From the NCBI GenBank assembly GCA_043814035.1, contig JBDRKJ010000009.1, positions 1 to 64,000 on the forward strand: a stretch of 64,000 nt of DNA, read 5' to 3'. A model generated the notes under the pieces. It saw nothing but the letters and a program-made list of their open reading frames with translations. It did no database searches and was not told the DNA's origin. This document shows positions 52,371 through 61,401 of the stretch, piece after piece; within the stretch, counting starts at the first letter, position 1; each line of letters begins with the position of its first letter. The stretch is from Peribacter sp043814035 (GTDB lineage Bacteria > Patescibacteriota > Gracilibacteria > Peribacterales > Peribacteraceae). The position numbers and the translations under genes are program-made.

Positions 52371-54371
52371 CTATGACTCCTCTGGTGCGGTTTCGATCGT
52401 TGCGTGCCCCCCTTCAAGCACGGCTTTGATACGGCGCACTCCCGCAGATGAGCTCTCTTCTTTGAGAATTTTGAATGTCCCGAGCATTCCGGTGCGAGCC
52501 ACGTGTGGTCCACCACAGATTTCTTTGCCGAATACGGTTCCTTTCTTGGAATCACCCACGACATACACTTTGACCCCTCGGCTCCGCTCGGGGCCTTCGG
52601 CCTCCGCCTCCGTTCCTTTAGTGATCTGCGCATACTTCTGTTCGAAAACACCAATTGCTCCTTCCGCTTTGGCTCCCTCAACGTCGGTGACGTGGTAGGC
52701 CACGGGAAGATCGGCCGTAATGGCTTCGTTCACAATCTTCTCCACTTCTTTTACCTGCTTAGGTGTCATTTTGTCGGGATGAGAAAAGTCGAATCGCAGT
52801 CGCTCTGCCGTAATGTTGCTGCCCTTCTGGTAGACGTGATCGCCGAGTACCTTGCGCAGGGCTGCATTGAGCAGGTGCGTTGTTGTATGCAGCTTGGTCG
52901 TTTCACTGCTGTGATCCTGCAGGCCGCCTTTGAACTTGGCTTCCGCCCCGGCGCGCGAAAGAGCCTGGTGTTCTTCGAATGCTTTCTTGAAACCTTCTTC
53001 ATCTACGGTAAGCCCTTTTTCTCGAGCCATTTCTTTTGTCAGTTCCAAGGGGAATCCATAGGTGTCATAGAGATGAAAGGCCACTTTGCCGTCTATAGTT
53101 GTGGGACCAGTTTCGGATACCCGATGTACTTCATCAGAACCCTTCACTTTATACGTGGTGTTATGTGCAGCATTCTCCATCATCACCGCAAGCTCAAAGT
53201 GCTTTACACCTACTTGTAATGTTCGTCCGAATTGTAGCTCCTCTTTTCGCAATACATCCATAATTTCGGCTTTGTTCATCTTCAGAGATTCATAGAAGTG
53301 TGAGTACTGGGTAATCACTTCTGCCGAAACAAAAGCGCAAAACGCTCCCTCAGCAGGGATTCCGAGGCGCAGCCCTGAGCGAATGGCCCGGCGGATCAGG
53401 CGCCGCAGAATGTATCCTCGATCCACATTCGAGGGCATAACGCCGTCAGCAATGATGAAAGTGGCTGCCCGAAGGTGGTCGGTGATGACGCGCCGATAAT
53501 GAGTCATCAAATCTCGCTGCTCATTTCCTTTGGAGATTTGCACTAGCACACCGGACCCTAGTTGACTGATCTTCTCCATGATCGGCTTCATCCTGTCCGT
53601 CTCGTACACACTATCTTTTCCCTGTAAGACAGCTGCAACGCGCTCCAAACCCATGCCGGTATCCACATTTTTCTGCGCGAGAGGCTCGAAGAAAAACTCC
53701 TTTTGTTCCTTTCTTTCTTTTCCTTCTTTCCTTTCCTTTCGATTGTACTGCATGAAGACGTCGTTCCAGATCTCGAGCCACTCATCTTCGTGTGTAGCAG
53801 GATTTCCCTGTGGCTTGCCTTTGCCCACCCAGTAGAACATCTCGGTATCGGGTCCGCATGGGCCGGTCTGGCCTGCCGGGCCCCACCAGTTCTTGGTCTT
53901 GGGCAGGAATCCAATCCGCTCGCGGGGGATGCCCATTTTCTCCCAGATCTTCGACGATTCCTCGTCTTTCGGCGCATCTTTGTCTCCTTCAAAACACGTC
54001 ACGGCGAGCATCTCGCATGGGATCTGCAGGATTTCTGTCAGAAACCGAAAACTCATGTCGATCGCCCCTTCTTTGAAATAATCACCCAGACTCCAGTTGC
54101 CCAGCATTTCAAAGAACGTGAGGTGCGACGCGTCACCCACTTCGTCGATATCCTGCGTGCGGATGCAGCGTTGCACATCGGTGAGGCGCTTACCCGCAGG
54201 GTGTGTCTCGCCCAGCAGGTAGGGCACGAGCGGGTGCATGCCGGCTGTGGTGAAGAGCACAGTAGGATCGTTCTCAGGGATCAGTGATGCCCCGGGAATC
54301 ACGGCATGGCCCTCTTTTTCAAAGAAGTCCAAGTACGATTGCCGTATCTCGTCGGTCGTCATAGGACGCAT
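52371..54371 (-). CDS. alaS: Alanyl-tRNA synthetase lacking the C-Ala domain
   Basis: The class II core is intact (FTTAGMHPLVPYLLG, RIRTQDIDEVGDASHLTFFEMLGNWS-type motif 2 region, VDTGMGLERVAAVLQG motif 3). The editing domain has HTTTHLL and CGGPHVARTG with the zinc-binding His/Cys set. At 666 residues it ends right after editing, lacking the DHHA1/C-Ala region of the usual 850-880-residue enzyme. Two insertions stand out: a Lys/Glu-rich run after VFMQYN, from a polypurine tract, and EGPERSRG in the editing domain, from a dispersed palindrome. A start at the ATG 9 bases later (MTTDEIRQSYLDFF) is equally likely. Confidence 0.93.
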   Translation of the reverse strand: MRPMTTDEIRQSYLDFFEKEGHAVIPGASLIPENDPTVLFTTAGMHPLVPYLLGETHPAGKRLTDVQRCIRTQDIDEVGDASHLTFFEMLGNWSLGDYFKEGAIDMSFRFLTEILQIPCEMLAVTCFEGDKDAPKDEESSKIWEKMGIPRERIGFLPKTKNWWGPAGQTGPCGPDTEMFYWVGKGKPQGNPATHEDEWLEIWNDVFMQYNRKERKEGKERKEQKEFFFEPLAQKNVDTGMGLERVAAVLQGKDSVYETDRMKPIMEKISQLGSGVLVQISKGNEQRDLMTHYRRVITDHLRAATFIIADGVMPSNVDRGYILRRLIRRAIRSGLRLGIPAEGAFCAFVSAEVITQYSHFYESLKMNKAEIMDVLRKEELQFGRTLQVGVKHFELAVMMENAAHNTTYKVKGSDEVHRVSETGPTTIDGKVAFHLYDTYGFPLELTKEMAREKGLTVDEEGFKKAFEEHQALSRAGAEAKFKGGLQDHSSETTKLHTTTHLLNAALRKVLGDHVYQKGSNITAERLRFDFSHPDKMTPKQVKEVEKIVNEAITADLPVAYHVTDVEGAKAEGAIGVFEQKYAQITKGTEAEAEGPERSRGVKVYVVGDSKKGTVFGKEICGGPHVARTGMLGTFKILKEESSSAGVRRIKAVLEGGHATIETAPEES
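52574..52593. repeat. Dispersed palindrome inside alaS
   Basis: cccctcggctccgctcgggg, with 8 of 10 arm positions complementary around a short centre. It encodes GPERSRG on the minus strand within the AlaS editing domain. Confidence 0.6.
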
Positions 54372-54509
54372 GCGCCGAGCATAGCAGATGGTAGGCCTGC
54401 CGGCGCATCAGGAGTTTCGTAAATATTCATCGATTACGCGGCAATCTTCTCGTTAAAGTGACGTAGCCCAATGTGCCATTTTCTGCTACAATAAGCACAA
54501 CAAACACCT

Positions 54510-55952
54510 ATGGATTTCTCTGCCCCGTCACCGCGCCGCCGCCCGGCACTGCTGTCATGGCGCACGGTCACGCTATTGAGTGTGACATTTATTGTGCTGA
54601 TCGGAGCGTGCGTGTTTTTCTTTCTCCACAGTCGTGCGACCATCGATCGTCTGGTGAAGGATCGTCTGCGCAACGAGGCGGCAATCGCTGCATTGCAGTT
54701 TACAGGCGAAGAGCTCATGGATATTCACACTCCGGAGGACGTGGAGTCTCCAGAATTCGGCAACTTAGTCTGGCGGCTGCAGGATATTCGTGCACGCACT
54801 CCGGGTATTCGTTTTGCCTACATCATGCGTCGAACGGAAGACCCGTTGACGTTGGAATTCGTGGTCGATGCCGATGCCCTCAGCAGCCTCGAGGAGCTCG
54901 ATCGCAATCGCAACGGTATGGTCGATGATGATGAAGCACCGGGCCTGCCGGGCGATCCCTATTCCGTTTCCGACATTCCATCATTGCAGAATGATGCGTT
55001 TGATGGTCCCACAACGGACCCCGGTATCACACACGATCAGTGGGGGTACCTCTTTTCGGGCTACGCTCCTATTCGCGATCAACAGGGCAATGCTGTAGCC
55101 GTGCTGGGCATCGATATGCTGGCGGAAGACTATGCCGATATCGTGCAGAGCATCTTTTCGATGCAGGCTCTGCTCCTTATTCTCTTTGGAGGGGTGCTCG
55201 TCATCTTTTCAGTGGTCGGTACGATCTGGAGACACCGTTCGGATGAGATGAATAACCTCGATGCGGAGCGCCGATGGCTTCTGCAACTCATCCTGCACCA
55301 GGTTGGTACACCGCTGACGATTTTCAAGTGGGGCATGGAATCATTGCAAGAAATGCTCCCACGTCTTCCCGAATCTGCACAGAACGAGGTACGTGAGAAT
55401 ATGTTGATCATGGAAGACGGCGTCTCGCGCCTGCAGCACGTGGCGGAGGTGCTCTTGGCGGCAGATCGTATTCAGGAAGGAAGCATGAAGGTTGCCGAAG
55501 AGCGCGTGTCATTCCGCAGTGTTGTCGATGAAACCGTTGCAGGAGTTACGCCACGTCTGGCTCAGCGTACGCAGCAGATTGTGGTGGATATGCCTGAAGA
55601 TGTAGAACTTACGCTGGATCGTCGCTTGCTCGCAGGTGTGCTTCGAGAATTGCTCGACAACGCCATGACGTACTCGCCGCGCAATGGCGTGATCACGATC
55701 CATGCGGTGCATGACGACAAACACATCGAAGTGAGCGTTATCGATCATGGTGCCGGTATTCCGCACGAGGATCTGCGTCGTGTATTCGAACGTTTCAGCC
55801 GCGGATCGAATGCGGGTACGTTCGACCCAAACGGCACGGGTGTGGGTCTGTATATTGCCCAGGGTATCGTGGAACGTTTCGGCGGGAAAATCTCTATCCA
55901 TTCTGCAAAAGGAGAGGGTGCCACGGTTACCTTCACACTTCCGGTGCGGTGA
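54510..55952 (+). CDS. Sensor histidine kinase with EF-hand-loop sensor domain (second copy)
   Basis: Membrane spans at about 17-38 and 217-239 bracket an external domain with FAYIMRRTEDP, VVDADAL, acidic loop DRNRNGMVDDDEA and DQWGYLFSGYAPIRD. This is the same domain as in the proteins at 1254 and 3753. The kinase part has H box LILHQVGTPLTIFKW (His 263), N box LRELLDNAMTYSP, G1 DHGAGIP and G2 GTGVGLYIAQ. Unlike the first kinase, the whole gene has uniform GC-rich composition. No response regulator gene is adjacent. Confidence 0.93.
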   Translation: MDFSAPSPRRRPALLSWRTVTLLSVTFIVLIGACVFFFLHSRATIDRLVKDRLRNEAAIAALQFTGEELMDIHTPEDVESPEFGNLVWRLQDIRARTPGIRFAYIMRRTEDPLTLEFVVDADALSSLEELDRNRNGMVDDDEAPGLPGDPYSVSDIPSLQNDAFDGPTTDPGITHDQWGYLFSGYAPIRDQQGNAVAVLGIDMLAEDYADIVQSIFSMQALLLILFGGVLVIFSVVGTIWRHRSDEMNNLDAERRWLLQLILHQVGTPLTIFKWGMESLQEMLPRLPESAQNEVRENMLIMEDGVSRLQHVAEVLLAADRIQEGSMKVAEERVSFRSVVDETVAGVTPRLAQRTQQIVVDMPEDVELTLDRRLLAGVLRELLDNAMTYSPRNGVITIHAVHDDKHIEVSVIDHGAGIPHEDLRRVFERFSRGSNAGTFDPNGTGVGLYIAQGIVERFGGKISIHSAKGEGATVTFTLPVR

Positions 55953-56162
55953 TGTGGACATTGCGGGGATTCCAGGAGCGCGAATCGAGAAATCCATTTC
56001 GACGTACAAACGCATCATAAGTCGCTAAGCCTGCAAGATGTTACAGCGATGAACGCAGTAGTACGTTTCGTGTGCCTGTCATGCCTTTTCGCTTTCTGAA
56101 GCCGAAGTAGACGGTCGTGAGTTTCAGTTGCCTCCCGCTGTGAGATCCGCGAGTATTTTCTT

Positions 56163-56585
56163 ATGAAGACCTGTACCGAGTACCTCACGATGAAGACCCC
56201 GGAGCGTCGCGGCTTCGTCCATCTCACACCGCAAGTGGCAGAGGTGGTGCGCAAAAGTGGAATCAAAGAAGGCTTGTGTCTTGTGAATGCTATGCACATT
56301 ACGGCATCGGTCTTCGTGAATGACAACGAGTCGGGCCTGCACGAGGATTTTGAACGGTGGCTGGAGGAACTGGCACCTTTCAATGCGTCACCCGATGTCT
56401 ACCACCATAACCGCACGGGCGAAGATAACGCCGACGCGCATTTGAAGCGCCAGATTATGGGGCGCGAGGTAACGGTTGCTGTGACCAAAGGAAAGCTCGA
56501 CTTGGGACCGTGGGAGGCCATCTTCTACGGGGAGTTCGACGGGCAGAGACCAAAACGAGTCTTGATTAAGATCATTGGCGAATAA
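56163..56585 (+). CDS. yjbQ: YjbQ/UPF0047 family protein
   Basis: 140 residues with the family hallmarks NAMHITASVFVNDNESGL and HHNRTGEDNADAHLKRQIMG, then LDLGPWEAIFYGEFDGQRPKR. YjbQ proteins are small globular proteins; some show thiamine-phosphate synthase side activity, but the true role is not settled. The 55953-56162 gap before it contains nothing I can identify. A dispersed palindrome lies just downstream at 56616. Confidence 0.92.
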   Translation: MKTCTEYLTMKTPERRGFVHLTPQVAEVVRKSGIKEGLCLVNAMHITASVFVNDNESGLHEDFERWLEELAPFNASPDVYHHNRTGEDNADAHLKRQIMGREVTVAVTKGKLDLGPWEAIFYGEFDGQRPKRVLIKIIGE

Positions 56586-56615
56586 GAAAGGTGGGAGCTC
56601 GCCTGCCCGGCGGAG

Positions 56616-56635
56616 CCCCGAGCGAAGTCGAGGGG
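56616..56635. repeat. Dispersed palindrome, intergenic copy
   Basis: ccccgagcgaagtcgagggg, in the gap between yjbQ and the 73-residue gene; same family as 51308 and 52574, in opposite orientation. Flanking cccgg and cggg bases extend the foldback. Confidence 0.55.
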
Positions 56636-56709
56636 CGAAGTCGGGTAAAGGTGATAGGGGAGTGAGGCTGGATGCGCAATCGGCCCACATCTGCTATAAT
56701 GAGACATCC

Positions 56710-56931
56710 ATGTTAACGGAAACTTCTCCCTCACACGGCCCGGTAGCTCTCCCCGAAGGAACGATTCCTCTGGATGATGAACTACGGGCACTTCGAATGG
56801 CACTGGAAGTCGCTGCTGATGTGGTGAGCGAACGCCCGGGGAGTGCCGTTATACGCCAGTTGCATCGTACGGCAGCCCAGCAGTATCAAGAGGCGCTTGA
56901 AGAGCACGGGCTCGAGATTCAGAAGGAGTAA
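56710..56931 (+). CDS. Small hypothetical protein, 73 aa
   Basis: ATG 56710 starts MLTETSPSHGPVALPEGTIP, followed by a helical region (LDDELRALRMALEVAADVV) and a second helix. It is soluble and acidic with no recognised family. It lies 20 bases before the soluble GHKL ATPase gene on the same strand and may be its small partner. The open frame upstream to 56575 runs through the palindromic repeat and is unlikely to be coding. Confidence 0.55.
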   Translation: MLTETSPSHGPVALPEGTIPLDDELRALRMALEVAADVVSERPGSAVIRQLHRTAAQQYQEALEEHGLEIQKE

Positions 56932-56951
56932 CAATCTTTTCTGTTGCATTC

Positions 56952-58121
56952 ATGTCCAACGAACATCAACAAACACCAGAATCGCCAGAGCCCAAGGGTC
57001 CTCCCAAGGGTGCGACAGGCGGTGTTGAGGGTCAGCAGACAGAGACCAAGGCTGGCGCATTGATCACCTCGTTTACACAGCAGCCTGATGAAGAGCCGGA
57101 GCAACTGCAGCAGCGGTTTATTGATGGAATGCTCGTACCGGTCATCGAGTGGACGGTACTGCCTGATGCAAAAGAGCTCGTTGCAGAGATTACCGCAGGC
57201 CTGGAACAAGGACTCCCTAAGATGCAGCAAGCGAAAGATTGGGGCGTTCGTGCCATGGCTATCGTTGATCGTACGAGTCGTCTGCTGACAGAAATCCAAC
57301 GATCAGCGAGCAGAACCCTGGGGTCTGTTGGGGCATTCGCTATGTCGGAAATAGCACACCATTGCCCCAAGTTTATGCACATGGTCATCGCCCCAACGTG
57401 TGATGCGCTGGCGAAAGAGCTGGAGCGTGGAGATACCAAGGCTGCCGAAAACTCTCGTCAAATCATCCTGCAGGAAATCGGTGGAACCGGATCGCATACT
57501 GCACAGGCACGACTCGAATTTCTTCTCGAAAAATACTTCATTACGAAGAATGCATTTCATGATCGTTTTCGTGAAGCATCACAGAGCATCACATCTGCGG
57601 GCAATTTTACCCGCGTCAAGGAGCGACTGGAGTTTCGAATTGAAGAGATTCTACGTGACGTTCTCAAGGTGGAGAAGCATGCCTACAAGATAGAATTTGT
57701 GACGAATATTCCTGAGGAACAGCAAACGCAGGATTTGATTCCCCGCGCAGGGCTCGTCGAAGAAACACTTTCAGAACTTATCATGAACGCACTCAAGGTT
57801 ATGGAAGAGACGAAAAAGGGAAATTACCTGACCGTGTCGGTCATCCTGCGCAAGGATGGTAGCCTCCTGCTCAAAGTGAATGACGACGGACCGGGGATTG
57901 GTGATCGCGATCCTGAGGAGCTCTTTGAGGCGGGCAAAACGACGACACAGCGTTTTGGAGGAACCGGCATGGGCCTCACGTTTCTGCGAGAGAACATTCA
58001 GAAACACTTCGGAGGTTTTCTCGATGCACAGAAGAACAAAGAGGTGGATGGAGAACCTGGCATGACCCTCTCGTGCGTTCTGCCGCCGGCGGGGGGGTGG
58101 CCAAAGACGGGCGAAGTCTGA
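56952..58121 (+). CDS. Soluble histidine-kinase-like GHKL ATPase, 389 aa
   Basis: There is no membrane span. The first 55 residues are Pro/Gln/Glu-rich and flexible. A helical region of 200 residues includes AFAMSEIAHHCPKFMHMV, which could hold a phospho-His but lacks the standard H-box pattern. The C-terminal ATPase is clear: N box LSELIMNALKVMEE, G1 VNDDGPGIGD and G2 GGTGMGLTFLRENI. It may be an atypical cytosolic histidine kinase or another GHKL protein. The small gene 20 bases upstream is probably cotranscribed. Confidence 0.75.
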   Translation: MSNEHQQTPESPEPKGPPKGATGGVEGQQTETKAGALITSFTQQPDEEPEQLQQRFIDGMLVPVIEWTVLPDAKELVAEITAGLEQGLPKMQQAKDWGVRAMAIVDRTSRLLTEIQRSASRTLGSVGAFAMSEIAHHCPKFMHMVIAPTCDALAKELERGDTKAAENSRQIILQEIGGTGSHTAQARLEFLLEKYFITKNAFHDRFREASQSITSAGNFTRVKERLEFRIEEILRDVLKVEKHAYKIEFVTNIPEEQQTQDLIPRAGLVEETLSELIMNALKVMEETKKGNYLTVSVILRKDGSLLLKVNDDGPGIGDRDPEELFEAGKTTTQRFGGTGMGLTFLRENIQKHFGGFLDAQKNKEVDGEPGMTLSCVLPPAGGWPKTGEV

Positions 58122-58130
58122 TGCGGCGCA

Positions 58131-58760
58131 CTAGCGGCTTTGCTTCAGCGGATCGGTCCATTCAGTGCCCACGAATTTCTTGCGTTCAATCGGGTCCGCT
58201 CTGCGCAATCCTGCGATTTGCGATCGCGAGAGAATTTCGAAATGCCGCGCGTCATCCAGGAATTCCGGGATGTACCAGAGGTCCTCTTCGTCGGTCATCC
58301 AGCCCTGCGCATCGAATCGCGAAAGATTCACAGGCACGGAGTAGGAGCGCAATGTCTTACGTCCGTCCCCCAAAAAGTACTCGTGAAAGTACGACAGCGC
58401 GAGTTCGCGCACCGTGCGGTACACGGGCTCGCGGTAGCGCAGCACCCCGTGGTTCGTCTTGCTGATGGCGCCCCAGTGTTTGTTGATCTGAAACAGAGTC
58501 ACCACGTGGTCCTCGTCATCTCGGGTCGCCTTGAGATCCATGACAAGTGGCTTAAATCCCGCAAGCCGTAGGGCCACCGCAGCGAGCATAGCACCCTCCA
58601 TGCAGTGAGCGTGCTGCTCCTTCAATACCCTCCGTGGCGACAAGCACGTATCGCCTTTCGCTTCAAAATTCATAGCAAGTGAATCGAGATAATCCTGAAT
58701 CTTGCGGGGCGTACTCAACGGCCGCAGGATTGCCAGCTCTTCTAAGGTGAAGCCGAACAT
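58131..58760 (-). CDS. Transglutaminase-like cysteine protein, 209 aa
   Basis: A Cys in HAHCMEGAMLAAVALRLAG is followed by DLKATRDDEDHVVTLF with a His after the acidic run, the Cys-His arrangement of transglutaminase-like papain folds. Bacterial members often act as proteases or amidases rather than cross-linking enzymes. There is no signal peptide, so it is likely cytoplasmic. It converges on the GHKL gene (9-base gap) and is divergent from the sigma factor gene, with start codons only 2 bases apart if the GTG start there is right. Confidence 0.72.
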   Translation of the reverse strand: MFGFTLEELAILRPLSTPRKIQDYLDSLAMNFEAKGDTCLSPRRVLKEQHAHCMEGAMLAAVALRLAGFKPLVMDLKATRDDEDHVVTLFQINKHWGAISKTNHGVLRYREPVYRTVRELALSYFHEYFLGDGRKTLRSYSVPVNLSRFDAQGWMTDEEDLWYIPEFLDDARHFEILSRSQIAGLRRADPIERKKFVGTEWTDPLKQSR

Positions 58761-58762
58761 GA

Positions 58763-59341
58763 GTGGAGTATAGCGAACGTGAGCTTACGATTCTTCCTTT
58801 GATTAATTCTGACGTAGAATGGCACCCTGTGATTCCGGAATCTCTTAACGATTCGGCGGACCTAGAGGCGGCGTTTCTCGCCTGGAATGAGCAGTTCTTC
58901 CGCTACGTCTTCGCACGCACGCGGCAACAAGCCATATCAGAAGATATCGTTCAGGATGTCTTCACAAAAGCATGGGAAAAGCGCCACACGTTTTGTCCTC
59001 AACAGGCTTCACTGCGTACGTGGCTCTTCACGATTATGGTGAATACCATGCGCGATCACTTCCGTCGCCAGAAACGTCGGGGTACAGATCCGCTTGATGA
59101 CGACATTGCCGACGATATCGATATTGTGCACGACGCCGATACGGCAGTGATGTCGGAATTCGTTCTCGTTCGTCTGCGTATGCTCTCAGAGAGGGAGCAG
59201 GAACTCCTCACGTTGCGATACATCAATGCGCTGTCGATTCAGGAGGTGTGTGGTATCACAGGCATGAAGGAGAGTGCCGTGAAAGTCGCCATCCATCGGG
59301 CAATCGCCAAATTACGTGATATGTGTAATGCCGATTTATGA
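58763..59341 (+). CDS. ECF-type sigma-70 family factor
   Basis: Region 2 is AFLAWNEQFFRYVF...DIVQDVFTKAWE...LRTWLFTIMVN, and region 4 is LSEREQELLTLRYINALSIQEVCGITGMKESAVKVAIHRA, which is the two-domain ECF arrangement. The GTG at 58763 abuts the divergent transglutaminase start and leaves no room for a promoter, so a later GTG (about 58829) is possible. The next gene encodes a membrane protein with a DUF5667-like segment, which probably acts as its anti-sigma partner. Confidence 0.9.
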   Translation: MEYSERELTILPLINSDVEWHPVIPESLNDSADLEAAFLAWNEQFFRYVFARTRQQAISEDIVQDVFTKAWEKRHTFCPQQASLRTWLFTIMVNTMRDHFRRQKRRGTDPLDDDIADDIDIVHDADTAVMSEFVLVRLRMLSEREQELLTLRYINALSIQEVCGITGMKESAVKVAIHRAIAKLRDMCNADL

Positions 59342-59427
59342 TCCATGTTTTTCTCATTCTTGGCTGTAACCCTTCTTGTCTCCTCTCGTATACATGAGCG
59401 AGAGGCGTCAGCCTTTCCCCCCTGACA

Positions 59428-61053
59428 ATGACACGTTTCGACCATGATCGGGATATCGAAGAAGCCCTCCGGGGTCTTCGGGCCAAGCCTTCGCAGGAAT
59501 GGCAATCACGGGCGCTTGCACACCTGCGCTCTCTTGCGTCCCGGGACGATGTAACCCAATCGGAGGTTGAGCGTATACAGGGGCAGACGGTCACATGGCC
59601 GTTTCTATCCCTTCTTCCCACACTACGTATGCGAAACAAATTCATTCCGATCCTCGCTGTGGTTGTTGTGCTGGTTGTCGGCATGAGCATCGGCTCTTTG
59701 GCGAACAGTGCCACCCCCCAATCCTCCTTCTATGCGATCGACCGTGGATTGGAGCGCGTTGAGATTGGCATTGCTTCCCTTCGTGGCAGGCCCGCGCTTG
59801 CACGCGCATATCTGCAGCAGGCTGATGAGCGAGTTGACGAAATGGTGACCATCGTCGGTAACGATGCCGCAAACGGACTGGTGTTGCGGGATATGTTGCT
59901 GATTCCTCAGGCGTATGCGGCAGAGAACGGACGCGGGTTGACTGCAGAAAAGCGAGCCATGCTCAAAGAGCTCGTCGAAGCATTTCGTGCATCCCTGCAG
60001 CACTCCACACGAATTATGGGAGAGCTCGCTGCCGATCCATCGATGCGCGATGCCGCGCATGCGTTGGCCGAAGATATTCTCGAAATAACCGAGCATCTGG
60101 CGGATGGTCTTGGTGAGGCTTCGGATCAGATAGAGGACGAAGAAACCGGTGCACTGATCGCTAGCGCCGCGGATACCACGAGCGATGTGGCGACCCAGAG
60201 CATTGAAACGATGGATACCATTGCCATGGCACAGGAGGCAGATGTACAGCAAGAGACCGGCTCCGGTAGCAGCAGTAGCAGTCTTGAGACAGGCTCCGGA
60301 AGTACAAGTAGCAGCAGCAGTCCCGAAACCGGTTCTGGCAGCACCAGCAGTTCCAGTGTGAGTTCGTCATCGAGCAGCCAGAGCACGAGTGAGTTTTCGT
60401 CCTCTGTAAGCAGTGTGAGTTCCAGCTCTTCTCAGGCAAGCTCTGCCGACGATGATGACGAGCGCGGGGACCGCAAGGAGCAGGCGAAGCATGAGATCGA
60501 AAAGGCTCAGGAGAAGATCGAAAAGGCTCAGGAGAAGATCGAGCGCGAGAACGAAAAAGATAAAGACACTGTACAGGCTGAGCAGGAAGTCGCCGAAGCA
60601 CAGTCATTGCTTGCTCAGGCTCAAACGCTCTTCGATAACGGTAACTATGCCGAAGCGGAACGCGTTGCCCGTGAGGCGCGCCATATGGCGCAAAAGTCCG
60701 TGAGCTCCATCAAGCACAAGAACTATCAGCGCGGCAAAGACCGTAATGAGGAAGAAGATGATGACGAGGGGAGTAGCGCATCGAGTTCGAGCTCATCGTC
60801 CTCAAGCGTCAGTAGCTCCGTCTCAAGTACTTCGAGTGCGAGCTCCATTTCTGCCTCTTCGGTGAGCAGCAGCTCCTCTGAAGCACAGTCAAGCCAGACA
60901 TCGTCAGCATCGAGTGTGAGCAGCGAAGATGAAGATAGAAACGTAGAGAGCGATAGTGAGGATGAGGGAGATGACGACAACAAAGGAAAATCTGAGAGGG
61001 GAAACAGTGGGAAGAATGCATCGAGGAACCCTAAAGACAACGACGATGATTGA
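59428..61053 (+). CDS. DUF5667-like membrane protein with Ser-rich repeats (putative anti-sigma partner)
   Basis: About 70 cytoplasmic residues, possibly the sigma-binding part (RDIEEALRGLRAKPSQEW), precede one membrane span (FIPILAVVVVLVVGMSIGSL). The external part has a DUF5667-like start (SFYAIDRGLERVEIGI...ARAYLQQADERVDEM). Then come three tandem ETGSGSxSSSS units, a Lys/Glu coiled coil with repeated EKAQEKI, a second Ser-rich block and a charged tail. It directly follows the ECF sigma gene, so an envelope-stress or surface-sensing pair is inferred. A strong terminator follows. Confidence 0.82.
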   Translation: MTRFDHDRDIEEALRGLRAKPSQEWQSRALAHLRSLASRDDVTQSEVERIQGQTVTWPFLSLLPTLRMRNKFIPILAVVVVLVVGMSIGSLANSATPQSSFYAIDRGLERVEIGIASLRGRPALARAYLQQADERVDEMVTIVGNDAANGLVLRDMLLIPQAYAAENGRGLTAEKRAMLKELVEAFRASLQHSTRIMGELAADPSMRDAAHALAEDILEITEHLADGLGEASDQIEDEETGALIASAADTTSDVATQSIETMDTIAMAQEADVQQETGSGSSSSSLETGSGSTSSSSSPETGSGSTSSSSVSSSSSSQSTSEFSSSVSSVSSSSSQASSADDDDERGDRKEQAKHEIEKAQEKIEKAQEKIERENEKDKDTVQAEQEVAEAQSLLAQAQTLFDNGNYAEAERVAREARHMAQKSVSSIKHKNYQRGKDRNEEEDDDEGSSASSSSSSSSSVSSSVSSTSSASSISASSVSSSSSEAQSSQTSSASSVSSEDEDRNVESDSEDEGDDDNKGKSERGNSGKNASRNPKDNDDD

Positions 61054-61066
61054 TCGCCATGAGAAG

Positions 61067-61090
61067 AGAGGGGCGCGTGCCCCTCTTTTT
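61067..61090 (+). terminator. Rho-independent terminator after the sigma/DUF5667 genes
   Basis: Stem agaggggc / gcccctct with a gcgt loop, immediately followed by five T residues. It lies 14 bases after the stop codon and is the clearest terminator in the window. Confidence 0.88.
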
Positions 61091-61179
61091 GATGAGTGAG
61101 TGGTGGAGATGCCCAACCTTCGCTCCCAGTTGGCCTGCCATCCGTTTTAGTCATCCTTCGCTTTTGCTTGGCTTGCCAA

Positions 61180-61261
61180 CCGTAGCCGCAGCGAGTCTGT
61201 TGTTCATACTGCTCGCACCTACAAAAGGCTACGGATGACAACCTTCGCTGCGCGAAGGTTG
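61180..61261. repeat. Composite fold-back repeat
   Basis: ccgtagcc (61180-61187) pairs with ggctacgg (61227-61234). Next to it caaccttcgc (61239-61248) pairs with gcgaaggttg (61252-61261). A further caaccttcgct lies at 61114. The 61054-61401 gap holds the terminator, this REP-like element and no gene. Confidence 0.6.
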
Positions 61262-61401
61262 GTCACAATGCCATACCCGATTTTTATTTATGGAGATTGG
61301 AGTTTAATGGGTCAGGAACTTAAGAATTTGCGGGAATAGGCTCGTTAAAAACGACTATTCTTATACTTCTTTCGGTTGTAAAAAGAATGGGGTATAGATT
61401 A

